Source: a virus
IMG/VR virus record: IMGVR_UViG_3300042298_002291
Coordinates: 1 to 20,346 of that record
Strand: one strand, 5' to 3'
DNA: 20,346 nt
The translations under genes were made by a program, and so were the position numbers. Under the pieces are notes generated by a model, which worked only from the letters and a program-made list of their open reading frames with translations, had not been told where the DNA came from and did no database searches. Numbering within the stretch: position 1 is the first letter of the stretch; the number at the start of each line of letters is the position of its first letter. This document shows positions 6,038 to 13,679 of this stretch, one piece after another.

Positions 6038-6403
6038 TTACAGCGGGGCGGTGCGCGTGGTTACGTCGGAGAGGACTTTCCACAGACCGCCGAAGAGCGT
6101 GTAGATTTTGTTGCTCGAGTCTTTCACTTGGACATCGTAGTAGCGCGTTCCTGCCGTGGCGTTGTCTGTGGTCAGAAGGTCAAAGTGAGAAATCCCGCCC
6201 GATGCGTTGCTGTGGCTGGTCACTTCTTTGCGAATGACGGCGGCGGAGTCCGCATCGGTCAGTGCGTTCTTCACTGTCAGAAACAGCGTGGCCCCGGTGA
6301 GGTTGTAGGCCGTGCCGTCCGCATCTTTGACCGAAACATCGAGCCGCCCGGAGTCGCCCCGCGTCCAGCACAGATCGGCTTGGGATGAAGTGCAGGCGCT
6401 CAT
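6038..6403 (-). CDS. BppU-like baseplate/fibre-anchor domain protein (121 aa)
   Basis: The 121 residues fit the immunoglobulin-like N-terminal domain found in phage baseplate upper proteins. The pattern is WTRGDSGRLDVSVKDADGTAYNLTGATLFLTVK, given here in parts: GDSGRLDV, then DGTAYNLTGA, then FLTVKNALTD. It continues GGISHFDLLTTDNATAGTRYYDVQV and ends with a strand LFGGLWKVLSDVT. The family anchors receptor-binding proteins to the tail tip. It precedes the fibre by one base, which supports a fibre-anchor role. It overlaps the upstream membrane-peptide gene as ATGA. Sequence-only identification at family level is moderate. Confidence 0.7.
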   Translation of the reverse strand: MSACTSSQADLCWTRGDSGRLDVSVKDADGTAYNLTGATLFLTVKNALTDADSAAVIRKEVTSHSNASGGISHFDLLTTDNATAGTRYYDVQVKDSSNKIYTLFGGLWKVLSDVTTRTAPL

Positions 6404-6585
6404 TTGTTGCGATCCTTCCAGACTTTGCGAGCGGACATCGCCGCGACAAACAGGCCGAGCGCCAAGGCGGACAGGCGCATCCCCGTTTCAAGGTGCGGCA
6501 AAAGCGAGACGATGACCGAGCCGAGCGAGGTGGTCACGCCGACGAAGGGACGAGAAAGAAAGTCGATGGGGTCGTGGAAACTCAT
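6400..6585 (-). CDS. Single-TM small membrane protein (61 aa)
   Basis: The gene overlaps both neighbours by ATGA. Residues 1-35 contain an amphipathic, moderately hydrophobic part (RPFVGVTTSLGSVIVSLL), and residues 37-52 form a clear membrane segment (LSALALGLFVAAMS) followed by a basic ARKVWKDRNK tail. This is the size and topology of a small holin or holin-like protein, but it sits among tail-fibre genes rather than lysis genes. A second holin candidate occurs at 1646-1819. It could instead be a membrane accessory protein. Function is not determined. Confidence 0.65.
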   Translation of the reverse strand: MSFHDPIDFLSRPFVGVTTSLGSVIVSLLPHLETGMRLSALALGLFVAAMSARKVWKDRNK

Positions 6586-6998
6586 GGATAGGAAACGCTA
6601 ACAATAATCCCATTAGAAATTGTAAGCTGAACCTCTTGCTCATTTACATCGAAAACATTGATGGTGCCGCTGTGGGGCTCATTGGTGTTCGTGCTGCCCG
6701 CCAGCGCCCGCATCGTGGTGACGTTGCTGGTGTTGGTCAGGGCGGGGAGCCCCAATCCAATCGCCGTGCGGAAATTCGTGACGTTGGTGTTAGTGAGCCA
6801 AGTGGAGCCGAGAGACAAATTCGTCCGCACCTGCGCGGCTACCGTGTTGGTCGAAAAGCTGAAGGCATTAGTCCACACCACATTGGTTGCAGCAACTACT
6901 TGCCCGTTTGTCGTGTTATAGGCGAGCGCCTTCATCGTCTGCCCGTAGCTGGTGGCCGCGCAGAGGGTGGCGAGGAGGATGGCGAGAAGGGTTTTCAT
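6582..6998 (-). CDS. Signal-peptide, Asn/Thr-rich fibre-like protein (138 aa)
   Basis: The N-terminus MKTLLAILLATLCAATSYG is a clear Sec-type signal peptide, with cleavage likely before Gln20. The mature protein is rich in Asn and Thr, with a loosely repeated pattern (LTNTNVTNFRTAIGLGLPAL, then LTNTSNVTTMRALAG) resembling beta-helical fibre shafts. It ends with short strands (EVQLTISNGIIVSVSYP). A secreted protein inside a virion operon is odd, because virion parts assemble in the cytoplasm. It may be an exported superinfection or surface factor, or a fibre protein with a retained leader. It lies two bases after the previous stop and overlaps the next gene by ATGA. Confidence 0.65.
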   Translation of the reverse strand: MKTLLAILLATLCAATSYGQTMKALAYNTTNGQVVAATNVVWTNAFSFSTNTVAAQVRTNLSLGSTWLTNTNVTNFRTAIGLGLPALTNTSNVTTMRALAGSTNTNEPHSGTINVFDVNEQEVQLTISNGIIVSVSYP

Positions 6999-7000
6999 GG

Positions 7001-8074
7001 TTATTGCTTGGTGGCGGTCATAATGCCGCTGTCATCAATCGACACCGCCCAGACCGATGAGTCTGGCGATTTGAGCGTGAAGCTCGTGCCCGCCACGCTC
7101 GACGGCGCTCCGGTGGCGTTGATCAAATCGTCGCCGAGGGTCGCGGTGCCTTGGAAAGTGTTTCGCAGGGTGCCGTTGCTGACCTGCACTTCCATTGTGA
7201 CTTCGCTCGTCCCTGCTGCGGCGAGGGCCGCGATTTCCACCGTGTCGAGGTTGAGTTGCCCGGCGAGTCCTGGCGCACCCGCCAAAGTCGAGGCCGTGAT
7301 GGCAACGATCGGCAGGGCGGCCCCCGCGTAAGCGCCTCCGTAAGTCAGCAGGTAATCGCTCGCGGTTCCGACAGCGGCGATTTCTTGCGTTCCTGATCCG
7401 GCTGCGGATGCCAGAGCGGCAGAGATTTCGATTGGGGTCGTGCCCGCTGCGAGCGGCGCGGTCGTATGAGTCGGAACCACCGCCGTCCCGCCGCCCGATG
7501 CAACGGAAGCCGTGATGGCCGTGCCGCCCGCCGTGTTGGCGATCATAAACCCGTCGCGGGTGCGGTCGCGGACAAAGTAAACCGATCCGTTGGAAAAACC
7601 AGATGGCGTGGAAAATCCGGTGAGCGTAACGGACTGGCCGTCGAGGATGGCATGGTAAGGCGCGGTGAAAATCGACGCCGCGACCGAGGACACCGTGACG
7701 TTGCGAGTCGGAAGCTGGAGCGAGTAATACCCCGTTGCGGGAGCAGGCGAAATTTGGACGCGCTGCACTTCGGTGATGCCCGACCCGCCCGTGATGGACA
7801 CCGAGGCGGTGATCGTCACGGAGGTCGAGATGGCCGAGAAGCTCGTGACGGTTGCCGCGACCGATCCGGAGCCGAGCGCAAAAGTCGCGGTCAGGGTAGA
7901 GTAATTGAGGTATCGATACGGCGTGGAGAAATCTCCCGTTGGTTCTAAGAAATACAATTGGATGTCCTCGACATCCTCCTCAAACACATTGAGCCCGCTG
8001 GCCGGGAGCGTGCTCGTCGGCTCGGCGACAAAGGCGCGGCTGGAAGTGTCGAGATAAAGTTTGCGGGCCTGCAT
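7001..8074 (-). CDS. Putative tail tip/minor tail protein, beta-rich (357 aa)
   Basis: The protein is Ala/Thr/Ser/Gly-rich and almost entirely beta-strand-like. Its N-terminus (MQARKLYLDTSSRAF, then EDVEDIQLYFLEPTGDFSTPY) looks like a defined attachment domain. The middle contains a module GQSVTLTGFSTPSGFSNGSVYFVRDR of the kind that recurs in phage structural proteins, and the end has VEIAALAAAGTSEVTMEVQV and WAVSIDDSGIMTATKQ. No enzyme motif is visible. Its place between the cysteine-rich tip proteins and fibre genes fits a baseplate or distal tail component. The family name is not certain. Confidence 0.65.
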   Translation of the reverse strand: MQARKLYLDTSSRAFVAEPTSTLPASGLNVFEEDVEDIQLYFLEPTGDFSTPYRYLNYSTLTATFALGSGSVAATVTSFSAISTSVTITASVSITGGSGITEVQRVQISPAPATGYYSLQLPTRNVTVSSVAASIFTAPYHAILDGQSVTLTGFSTPSGFSNGSVYFVRDRTRDGFMIANTAGGTAITASVASGGGTAVVPTHTTAPLAAGTTPIEISAALASAAGSGTQEIAAVGTASDYLLTYGGAYAGAALPIVAITASTLAGAPGLAGQLNLDTVEIAALAAAGTSEVTMEVQVSNGTLRNTFQGTATLGDDLINATGAPSSVAGTSFTLKSPDSSVWAVSIDDSGIMTATKQ

Positions 8075-8107
8075 CCTATCGGCCCATCAGTGTCAAAGCG
8101 GCAGTGG

Positions 8108-8329
8108 TTACGCTTGATCGGCGCGGTCGCAGCAACCCGACAGGCGCTGGCGGTTGGCGGGATGGGCGCGGTCGGCCTTGGCGTCGAAGGCGGCTTTGGC
8201 TTCTGGTGTGTTGGCTCCGCGCTTCATGCAATCAAGGCAGTTGCCCAGCCACGGGCGACCGCCATACCAGCCCAAGGCGCACGAAAATTGGCCTCGGTCG
8301 CGGGTGCGGGATTGGTGGGGGCAGGTCAT
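8108..8329 (-). CDS. Cysteine-rich tail-tip small protein (73 aa)
   Basis: I chose the ATG at 8329-8327 because it overlaps the upstream stop as ATGA; the longer ORF from 8437 would only read antisense-frame sequence inside the 225-aa gene. The product has Cys3, Cys17, Cys31, Cys34, Cys66 and Cys67, with CPH at the start and NCLDC in the middle. These could bind zinc or an iron-sulfur cluster. Between them is the aromatic/Gly segment ALGWYGGRPWLG. Lambda-type tail tips contain a cluster-binding protein (gpL), and small Cys-rich proteins often lie in this position. Metal binding is inferred, not shown. Confidence 0.7.
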   Translation of the reverse strand: MTCPHQSRTRDRGQFSCALGWYGGRPWLGNCLDCMKRGANTPEAKAAFDAKADRAHPANRQRLSGCCDRADQA

Positions 8330-9003
8330 GATACAGACCAAGTTCCTAATGAAATTGGGTCTTCGTAAGTGCCTGTAGGAGTATTTTGATTGCCCGTTTG
8401 TTTTGGTCCGTTTTGTTCCAAGAACGTCGAACGCCATACATTGCTATTTTGACCGAGAGCATCAAATCCGCCTCCTGCATAATACAAGACGGCTCCTTCT
8501 CCCTCCCATATGCAAAGCGAAATCCGAGTTACAGCAATAGACTCAAACCCATTAGATATCGTGTAAGTGTCTTCAAACCTATCAAATACCCATACGTTTG
8601 TTGTGCTAAGGCTGGGCGGATCGTCCGCCTCAAGCGTTTTGATAAGACAATCAGTTGAGGGGTCTAGCTGGAAGTAGCTAGTAACCCACTCATCGCCCGC
8701 AAAACTCCGTGCAATATACGCAGGGTCCGCCGACCCCTCGTCGGAAAGCTCCCCATAAGTGCCGTCTCCATTGTGGGCAACTATTGTTGGTCCGTCGAAA
8801 TTTACCCCATCAGAATAATACATCTCCAACTCGTCTGGTAAATCTTCCACCGTATAAATCCCATCAGTAAGACCCTGTGCCGAATACATACAGCACTCTG
8901 GCTCTTCGCAACACGAACAACTGACCCGGCGCTGGCCGTTGACTACTTTGGTAATAACCAGACGCTGCCCGGACTCGTCAACAGTGGTTTTGACCGTAGC
9001 CAT
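8326..9003 (-). CDS. Tail-tip protein with Cys cluster, AT-rich gene (225 aa)
   Basis: Residues 29-38 (CSCCEEPECC) form a dense cysteine cluster after a short N-terminal beta region (VDESGQRLVITKVVNGQRR). Further Cys occur at 119 and 164. The rest is acidic and aromatic (IYTVEDLPDELEMYYSDG, and NVWVFDRFEDTYTISNG). This part resembles a small beta domain that reports content on a surface, with no enzyme motif. GC in two sampled 60-base lines is about 40% (25/60 and 23/60), well below the roughly 60% of the capsid gene, which suggests recent acquisition. It lies next to another Cys-rich gene. Function is unknown; a metal-binding tip component is an inference. Confidence 0.7.
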   Translation of the reverse strand: MATVKTTVDESGQRLVITKVVNGQRRVSCSCCEEPECCMYSAQGLTDGIYTVEDLPDELEMYYSDGVNFDGPTIVAHNGDGTYGELSDEGSADPAYIARSFAGDEWVTSYFQLDPSTDCLIKTLEADDPPSLSTTNVWVFDRFEDTYTISNGFESIAVTRISLCIWEGEGAVLYYAGGGFDALGQNSNVWRSTFLEQNGPKQTGNQNTPTGTYEDPISLGTWSVS

Positions 9004-9009
9004 TTGCCA

Positions 9010-9294
9010 TTACTCACAGTCTTCGGTTGCAATCCATTGAATCGTGCCGTTGATGGCCCCCAACACGTGCGTGCCGCTGGCGGGCGGCTTTGGCAAAATG
9101 CGGGTAATGCGCGTCCCGTCCTTGGTGTATTCAACTTCGTAAAGTTTGGGATCGCCCTCACCTTCAAGCAGCGTGGTCATCTTCCAGTTTTCGTCGAGGT
9201 CTTTGCCCTTGATGGTTACCGGGTAATCCTTGCTTCCCTTGGCTGGTTTGTTTTTTGCCAGCCGCTCGAAATTGTGCAGTTCTGGAAGTGCCAT
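9010..9294 (-). CDS. Small tail-region protein (94 aa)
   Basis: The start overlaps the preceding stop as TAATG. The product begins MALPELHNFERLAKNKPAKG, continues with charged strands (DYPVTIKGKDLDENWKMTT, then LYEVEYTKDGTRITRILP) and ends GTIQWIATEDCE. It is a small soluble beta protein without signal peptide or membrane segment. It sits between two tail-tip genes, so a minor tail component is likely. The C-terminal Gly-rich strand and Trp look like a bounded beta domain. I do not recognise a family. Confidence 0.6.
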   Translation of the reverse strand: MALPELHNFERLAKNKPAKGSKDYPVTIKGKDLDENWKMTTLLEGEGDPKLYEVEYTKDGTRITRILPKPPASGTHVLGAINGTIQWIATEDCE

Positions 9295-10001
9295 TAGCTT
9301 AGTCGATATTCAGCGGTCACAATTTGAACGGTCGGCGTGATATACGAAAAGGACTCAAGCGGCTTTAGCGGCATCGTGTCGATATACCAACGATTGCCCA
9401 CATTGATAACCGGAGTGGCGAGAATGCTGGCCGGATTGTAAAACGGATGCAGGGCCACTAAATCGCGCCATGTAAAATTCGGAGTGCTAACAGACTGAGC
9501 CTTGCCCACCCTAACAAACTCAACCAACCGAATGCGTTCGGTAAATGAACTTAACTGCGCCCGCCCAAGCCTAAATATCGGCTGGCCTTCAACGAATTGC
9601 ACTCCCGGCGTTTGCGTGTATTCCGGTCCTGCTGGCTCATAAAAAAAGATTGTTTTGTCGGGCTCGTTTGCCTCGCGTAAAAAATACCCCTTGAAACCGG
9701 CCCGCTGCAACCCGCCCGCATAGCTGGCGTTGACCGTCGTTAGTCCGTTGGCGCGTGTCACCGTGCGGCTTTCCATGTAAAGGCGGTTGGTCACAAGCTC
9801 GCTGGGATTCACAACATCCGGCCAGATCGGCGGTGGCGCGTCTTGGTAAAAGCTGCGGCTAATGATGTCGTGCTTGCTGGAGGGGCCGACATAGGTTGCT
9901 TGCACGTTGACGAGGCCGTTGACCTGCTCCTGCGCGTCCTGCGCGGTGAGCACAAGGCCGCGCTGGTTCCATTCGTTGTTTCCTATGATCGTGGCGGGCA
10001 T
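9294..10001 (-). CDS. Distal tail/tail-tip protein (235 aa)
   Basis: This is the first gene after the tape measure, where siphoviruses usually encode the distal tail protein. GGAG lies eight bases before the ATG, a rare clear Shine-Dalgarno here. The product has beta-rich segments (NQRGLVLTAQDAQEQVNG, FKGYFLREANEPDKTIFFYE, RLGRAQLSSFTERIRLVEF) and ends FSYITPTVQIVTAEYRLS. No protease or glycosidase motif is present. Length is close to typical distal tail proteins (about 200-260 residues), but no signature motif was recognised, so the role is mainly positional. Confidence 0.6.
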   Translation of the reverse strand: MPATIIGNNEWNQRGLVLTAQDAQEQVNGLVNVQATYVGPSSKHDIISRSFYQDAPPPIWPDVVNPSELVTNRLYMESRTVTRANGLTTVNASYAGGLQRAGFKGYFLREANEPDKTIFFYEPAGPEYTQTPGVQFVEGQPIFRLGRAQLSSFTERIRLVEFVRVGKAQSVSTPNFTWRDLVALHPFYNPASILATPVINVGNRWYIDTMPLKPLESFSYITPTVQIVTAEYRLS

Positions 10002-10004
10002 GGT

Positions 10005-12137
10005 TTAGTCTCCGGGAACCAGGGCATGTTGCGGCAGCTTTTCGTCAATCGACGGCATATGCTTTTGCAGAAGAGAATGAATTTGGTTTATTATGCCTTG
10101 CTCGGTGTCTCCCCCGCCGCCGCGCGGAGCGTGTTTTTGACGCATTTCTTCTTCTTCGCGGGCGCGCTCTTCGGGGGTTTTGCTTAGGTCTTTGACCAAG
10201 CGATCTAGCGCGTCCCTGCGGTCCTCGCCCACTTCCCGGTCAATGCCCATGCGACTTAGGGCTTCGTCGGGCGTCATGCCTGCTAGGCGGGCATCGCGTT
10301 CAAAGTTTCGCAGGCTATCCCCAAGATTTTTCGCGCCGAAAAGATCGGACATTACGTCACGCTCGCGCTGGTTTTCCGAAATACGGTTGGCCGCGCGGGC
10401 GCCTGCTTCCATTGCTTGAGCGGCGGAACGGAATGCGCCACGATCCATAAACTCGCCCACGCGGCCCGTGCGCCTTTCGCGGGCGGCATCGGCGCGCATT
10501 TCGGCGACGGTTTGGTCTTGGGTGAGCGTGGGGCTGGAGGAGCCTCCGCCGCGCGGACCGTAAAGTGCGCGGGCGTTGTTTAATTCGTCGTCAATGCGGG
10601 CGCTTGAATTGATAATTGGCGGGGTTTTTGTGCCTCCTCCGCGTGTGTTTTTGGGAAATGGTGAATCAGCGTAATCGCCAGCCAAGCGGTCAACTTGCGC
10701 GTCGCGCATAGCTTGGCCGAAAGCCTTGGCATCAAAAGCTGCCGCGCGGGTTGCAGCCGCTACGCGCTCCATCTGATCGGCGGTTTCGGCAGCGCGATCC
10801 GTCATTTCAAACAAGGGCTGCTGCATATTGGCAGCATAAGAGCGCGCAAATTCTTGGGGCATTTCCGCCATGATGCTGCCCCATTCTTTTTTCAGATTAT
10901 CAGCCTCATAATACATGATGTTGCTAATATCTTTGACTGCCTGTTCGGCTTCTTTTTGGGCTTCGCGCACTGCTGATGCCGCTGCGTCCATAAATGGCAG
11001 TTTCTCCAGAACTGATGCCAAAGAGTCAAACACGCCAGAAGCGATTTTGGCTCCTAACATTTGGAAGCTGCCTTCGATAAACGCCATTGTGGTAGAGCCG
11101 GGGGAAAACAATTTTTTCAAAGCCGAACCGACCGTTTCAAGAGCCGCCCCCGCCGCCGCGACGATGTTATTGATGGCATTAAGCGCCGTATCGCGCGCCG
11201 TCATAAACATGAGCTTTAAGCCCTCGCCAAAGTTGCCGCTGGTGATGCCCTTGATTGCAACCTCAATTTGATTGATTGCGTCTTTCAGCTTAAAAGTTTC
11301 AGCAATCCACTCCACAGTGCGCTGCGCGTATTCGGAAAGTTTGGCCCCGAAGCCTGCGGCGTCGATGTTGGCAAGGCGCGTTGTGACATCGGCAATGGCC
11401 GGGGCAAGGTCTTTCATCAGACCAAGCATGAACTCCGTGCCTTTTTCGCCAATAGCGCCAAAGTTGTCTCCTATTGTGTCGAGCGTCTGTGCCGTTTCGT
11501 TAAGAATGGCTGGTGTGCTGCCAAGCTGGTTGCGCGCGGTTTCAAGCTCTACGCCCATTGCGCGGAACAAAGGAATAAGCTCGCCCCCGCTGCGACCCAA
11601 CAGCGACATGGCAATAGCCGTTCGTTCGCTGTCGCTGTTTACGCCTTGCAAGGCTTGCGCGACGGTTTGCAACTGCTCTATCGGAGTCTGCGATTTTAAC
11701 TTGTCGAGGTTTACGCCGAGCTTGGCAAATGTCTCGGCCTGCTCTTTGCTGCCTTCTCCCGCTGCTACAATGGCGCGCTGCAATCGGTTAATCGTCGGGC
11801 CAACCGCATCCGCCCCAGCCCCGGCGTTTTGAAACGCCCTTTGCAGGATTGCCAGATTGCCCGCCGTTTCCCCGGTGCGCGCTGACAGGTCATTGAGTTT
11901 GCCGCCCATGTCGATCGCCGACATGAAGGATTGCGCGACTGCGCGCACACCCAAGAAGGCGACTCCGATGGCGGCGACCTTGGCGGCCAAGTTTGCAAAG
12001 CCCTTGCCGATATTAGCCGCGCGCTCGTTGAACTTCGACAAATTCCCCTCAAACGCACCAAGGGATTTTTGCAGACGGTTGACCGTGGCCGAAAATGATT
12101 CGTCCTTGGCGGCAAATACTGTTGTTGAATCGGCCAT
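10005..12137 (-). CDS. Tape measure protein (710 aa)
   Basis: The protein has the features of a siphophage tape measure: an N-terminal coiled region (TVNRLQKSLGAFEGNLSKFN), a hydrophobic segment around residues 45-70 (LAAKVAAIGVAFLGVRAVA), a TMP-repeat-like domain (LNDLSARTGETAGNLAIL, GPTINRLQRAI, ERTAIAMSLLGRSG), another hydrophobic region near 310-350 and a long charged C-terminal part (RERRTGRVGEFMDRG). At about 0.15 nm per residue the tail would be roughly 105 nm. It sets tail length and is thought to be ejected with DNA. No lytic transglycosylase or peptidase motif is seen. The gene follows a basic tail gene and precedes tail-tip genes. Confidence 0.9.
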   Translation of the reverse strand: MADSTTVFAAKDESFSATVNRLQKSLGAFEGNLSKFNERAANIGKGFANLAAKVAAIGVAFLGVRAVAQSFMSAIDMGGKLNDLSARTGETAGNLAILQRAFQNAGAGADAVGPTINRLQRAIVAAGEGSKEQAETFAKLGVNLDKLKSQTPIEQLQTVAQALQGVNSDSERTAIAMSLLGRSGGELIPLFRAMGVELETARNQLGSTPAILNETAQTLDTIGDNFGAIGEKGTEFMLGLMKDLAPAIADVTTRLANIDAAGFGAKLSEYAQRTVEWIAETFKLKDAINQIEVAIKGITSGNFGEGLKLMFMTARDTALNAINNIVAAAGAALETVGSALKKLFSPGSTTMAFIEGSFQMLGAKIASGVFDSLASVLEKLPFMDAAASAVREAQKEAEQAVKDISNIMYYEADNLKKEWGSIMAEMPQEFARSYAANMQQPLFEMTDRAAETADQMERVAAATRAAAFDAKAFGQAMRDAQVDRLAGDYADSPFPKNTRGGGTKTPPIINSSARIDDELNNARALYGPRGGGSSSPTLTQDQTVAEMRADAARERRTGRVGEFMDRGAFRSAAQAMEAGARAANRISENQRERDVMSDLFGAKNLGDSLRNFERDARLAGMTPDEALSRMGIDREVGEDRRDALDRLVKDLSKTPEERAREEEEMRQKHAPRGGGGDTEQGIINQIHSLLQKHMPSIDEKLPQHALVPGD

Positions 12138-12143
12138 CTCGAT

Positions 12144-13022
12144 TTAGGCGGCTACCTGTTGACGTTGCCGTCTCAACTCTGCCCGGATGGTCGTGTTCAT
12201 GTATTTGAGAAAGTTTTCTTTGGCGAGGCGCAGCGAATCTTTTTTGGCGCTGTTGCTGAGAACCTGCGAAGTCCACGGCACGTTGTTGGTCATGCGGACT
12301 TGCGGATTACGTTTATCGCGGCTTTGATCGACAATGCTTCCGTTGCTTCCGCTTGCGTGACGAGTGACCCACGCCGGGATGCCTGTGGTTGAGCTTTGCT
12401 TTTGATCGACGCTGATTTGCTGCGCGCAAGACGCCCAGCCGGATTTTGCGATACCCACGCGCTTTTTGATTTTGTTGATGTAGGTAGTGATGGCCGTCTT
12501 GCGCCCACCCAGCACCATATACATTTGCCCTCGCCGCTTGCTGACTTTGCGCCTCGGACCAGATCGAGCTTGCTGGTGCAGAGCAGGATCAACTTCATCA
12601 ATGACGCCCTGCCAGTTAAAATCTTTGACGATTTTTCGCAACGCGGCCTTGTTCCCGCTGGAAATGTATCCATCCAAACGAGCGTTAAATTTCGACTTTG
12701 AATCTGCACTGCGTTTACTATTGGAAACGCGCTCTTTGATGGCGCGGGCAAAGCCGCCGGAATCTGGCGTGTAAAACACTTTGCTAATATCCACTTCAAC
12801 GGCTTTTTCACCCAGTGCCTTCCCCTGTTTTCCTTGGCTTTTGCCATCCTCCCCCTTGCCGCTGTAAGGCTGCGTAGCGTTGGCAAGATACACGCACGCC
12901 TTACGGGCAAACTGACGCACGGCTCCGGACATCTCGCGCCCAACAACAAGCTCAAACTCGCGCAGCTTAGCGCGGAGGTCGCTGGTGTCGGTTTTTACGC
13001 TAATTTTCACGGACTTTGGCAA
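12144..13022 (-). CDS. Basic tail-assembly or minor tail protein (292 aa)
   Basis: The best start is TTG at 13022-13020, preceded by a weak AAGAGA; a GTG four codons later is also possible. The N-terminus (VKISVKTDTSDLRAKLREFE) is followed by REMSGAVRQFARKACVYLANAT, a pattern like HK97 gp10-type neck/tail proteins. The middle is strongly basic (RSGPRRKVSKRRGQMY, NKIKKRVGIAKSG) and the C-terminus is helical and basic (RAELRRQRQQVAA). It overlaps the chaperone extension by 23 bases. Placing a large basic gene between the frameshift chaperone and the tape measure is unusual. The gp10-like assignment is tentative. Confidence 0.55.
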   Translation of the reverse strand: MPKSVKISVKTDTSDLRAKLREFELVVGREMSGAVRQFARKACVYLANATQPYSGKGEDGKSQGKQGKALGEKAVEVDISKVFYTPDSGGFARAIKERVSNSKRSADSKSKFNARLDGYISSGNKAALRKIVKDFNWQGVIDEVDPALHQQARSGPRRKVSKRRGQMYMVLGGRKTAITTYINKIKKRVGIAKSGWASCAQQISVDQKQSSTTGIPAWVTRHASGSNGSIVDQSRDKRNPQVRMTNNVPWTSQVLSNSAKKDSLRLAKENFLKYMNTTIRAELRRQRQQVAA

Positions 13023-13679
13023 GCGTCTCTTGCACTTGGGAAAAGATGTCCACCCCCCGCTTTTCTTCGCCTTTCATCGGCACAGACCATTGCATCGTGC
13101 GTCCCTCGCGCAGATCGTGCAGCAGCATGATTTGCAGGCCGAAAGCGACAGGCAGGCGGCGGTGAATGAAGTCGTAAGACCAGCCCGTGTGACGCGCTAT
13201 GATTGCGACATAGACCGCCTGCCAACACGGGCTGGCTTTTTTCCCGGCGTGGCGGGTTGAGCGTGCTTCGACGCGGCAGATTCGTTTTGCGCGGCAAAGT
13301 ATTCGCGCACCATTTCTTCGATGATCGGCAACGCCTCGTTGAGCATTTGCGGATCATTAAGAGGACCGCGCAGAAAGTCGCGCACGCGGGCCTTGAAGGC
13401 ACCGCTGTCCCAAATGACTTCGGCCACCTCGTCCATGTCGCCCGCGTGGATATAAACAAACTCAGCGGTGGACCATACGGGGTTGGAGTTGGTCGCTTGC
13501 GGCCCGCCCATCATGCCGCTCATGAAGAAGTTCTTCGTGTGCCAGAGGTAAGTCAGCGTCTCGCTGGTCATCGGGCGGATGGTCAACTCGCCCAGCTTGC
13601 GCCCTGCCGGGGCCGTGGAGCGCATGAGCGCGGCTTCGCGTGTGATGATTTCTTCGTCGGTGAGGATGTCGTCGTTCAT
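13000..13679 (-). CDS. Frameshifted tail-assembly chaperone (GT-like, about 226 aa)
   Basis: This is the predicted -1 frameshift product. The upstream frame reads CCG GGA AAA AAG at 13247-13236, which contains the heptamer A AAA AAG, the most efficient known bacterial -1 slippery sequence. A slip at residue 148 enters a frame open for 78 codons, ending at TAG 13000-13002, 23 bases inside the next gene. That extension begins ASPCWQAVYVAII and continues with helical, aromatic sequence (SYDFIHRRLPVAFGLQIM) and a charged end. Nearly all long-tailed siphophages make such a G/GT pair to load tape measure and tail tube. I did not verify a downstream stimulatory stem. Confidence 0.8.
13197..13679 (-). 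CDS. Tail-assembly chaperone, short form (G-like, 160 aa)
   Basis: The start overlaps the upstream stop as ATGA. The product begins MNDDILTDEEIITREAALM, has a beta part (LGELTIRPMTSETLTYLW), then helices (DEVAEVIWDSGAFKARVRDF and LNEALPIIEEMVREYFAA) and ends with a Lys/Arg-rich tail RVGRRSMSQS. An acidic N-terminus, helix-rich body and position two genes upstream of the tape measure match the G-type chaperone. The last 12 residues are produced only when no frameshift occurs. A -1 slip before them yields the longer product listed separately. Confidence 0.8.
   Translation of the reverse strand: MNDDILTDEEIITREAALMRSTAPAGRKLGELTIRPMTSETLTYLWHTKNFFMSGMMGGPQATNSNPVWSTAEFVYIHAGDMDEVAEVIWDSGAFKARVRDFLRGPLNDPQMLNEALPIIEEMVREYFAAQNESAASKHAQPATPGKKPARVGRRSMSQS

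Noticed and set aside
8330-8437. N-terminal extension of the 73-aa Cys-rich gene
   Set aside because: It lies wholly within the 225-aa gene in another frame, and the ATGA-overlapping start at 8329 explains the gene.
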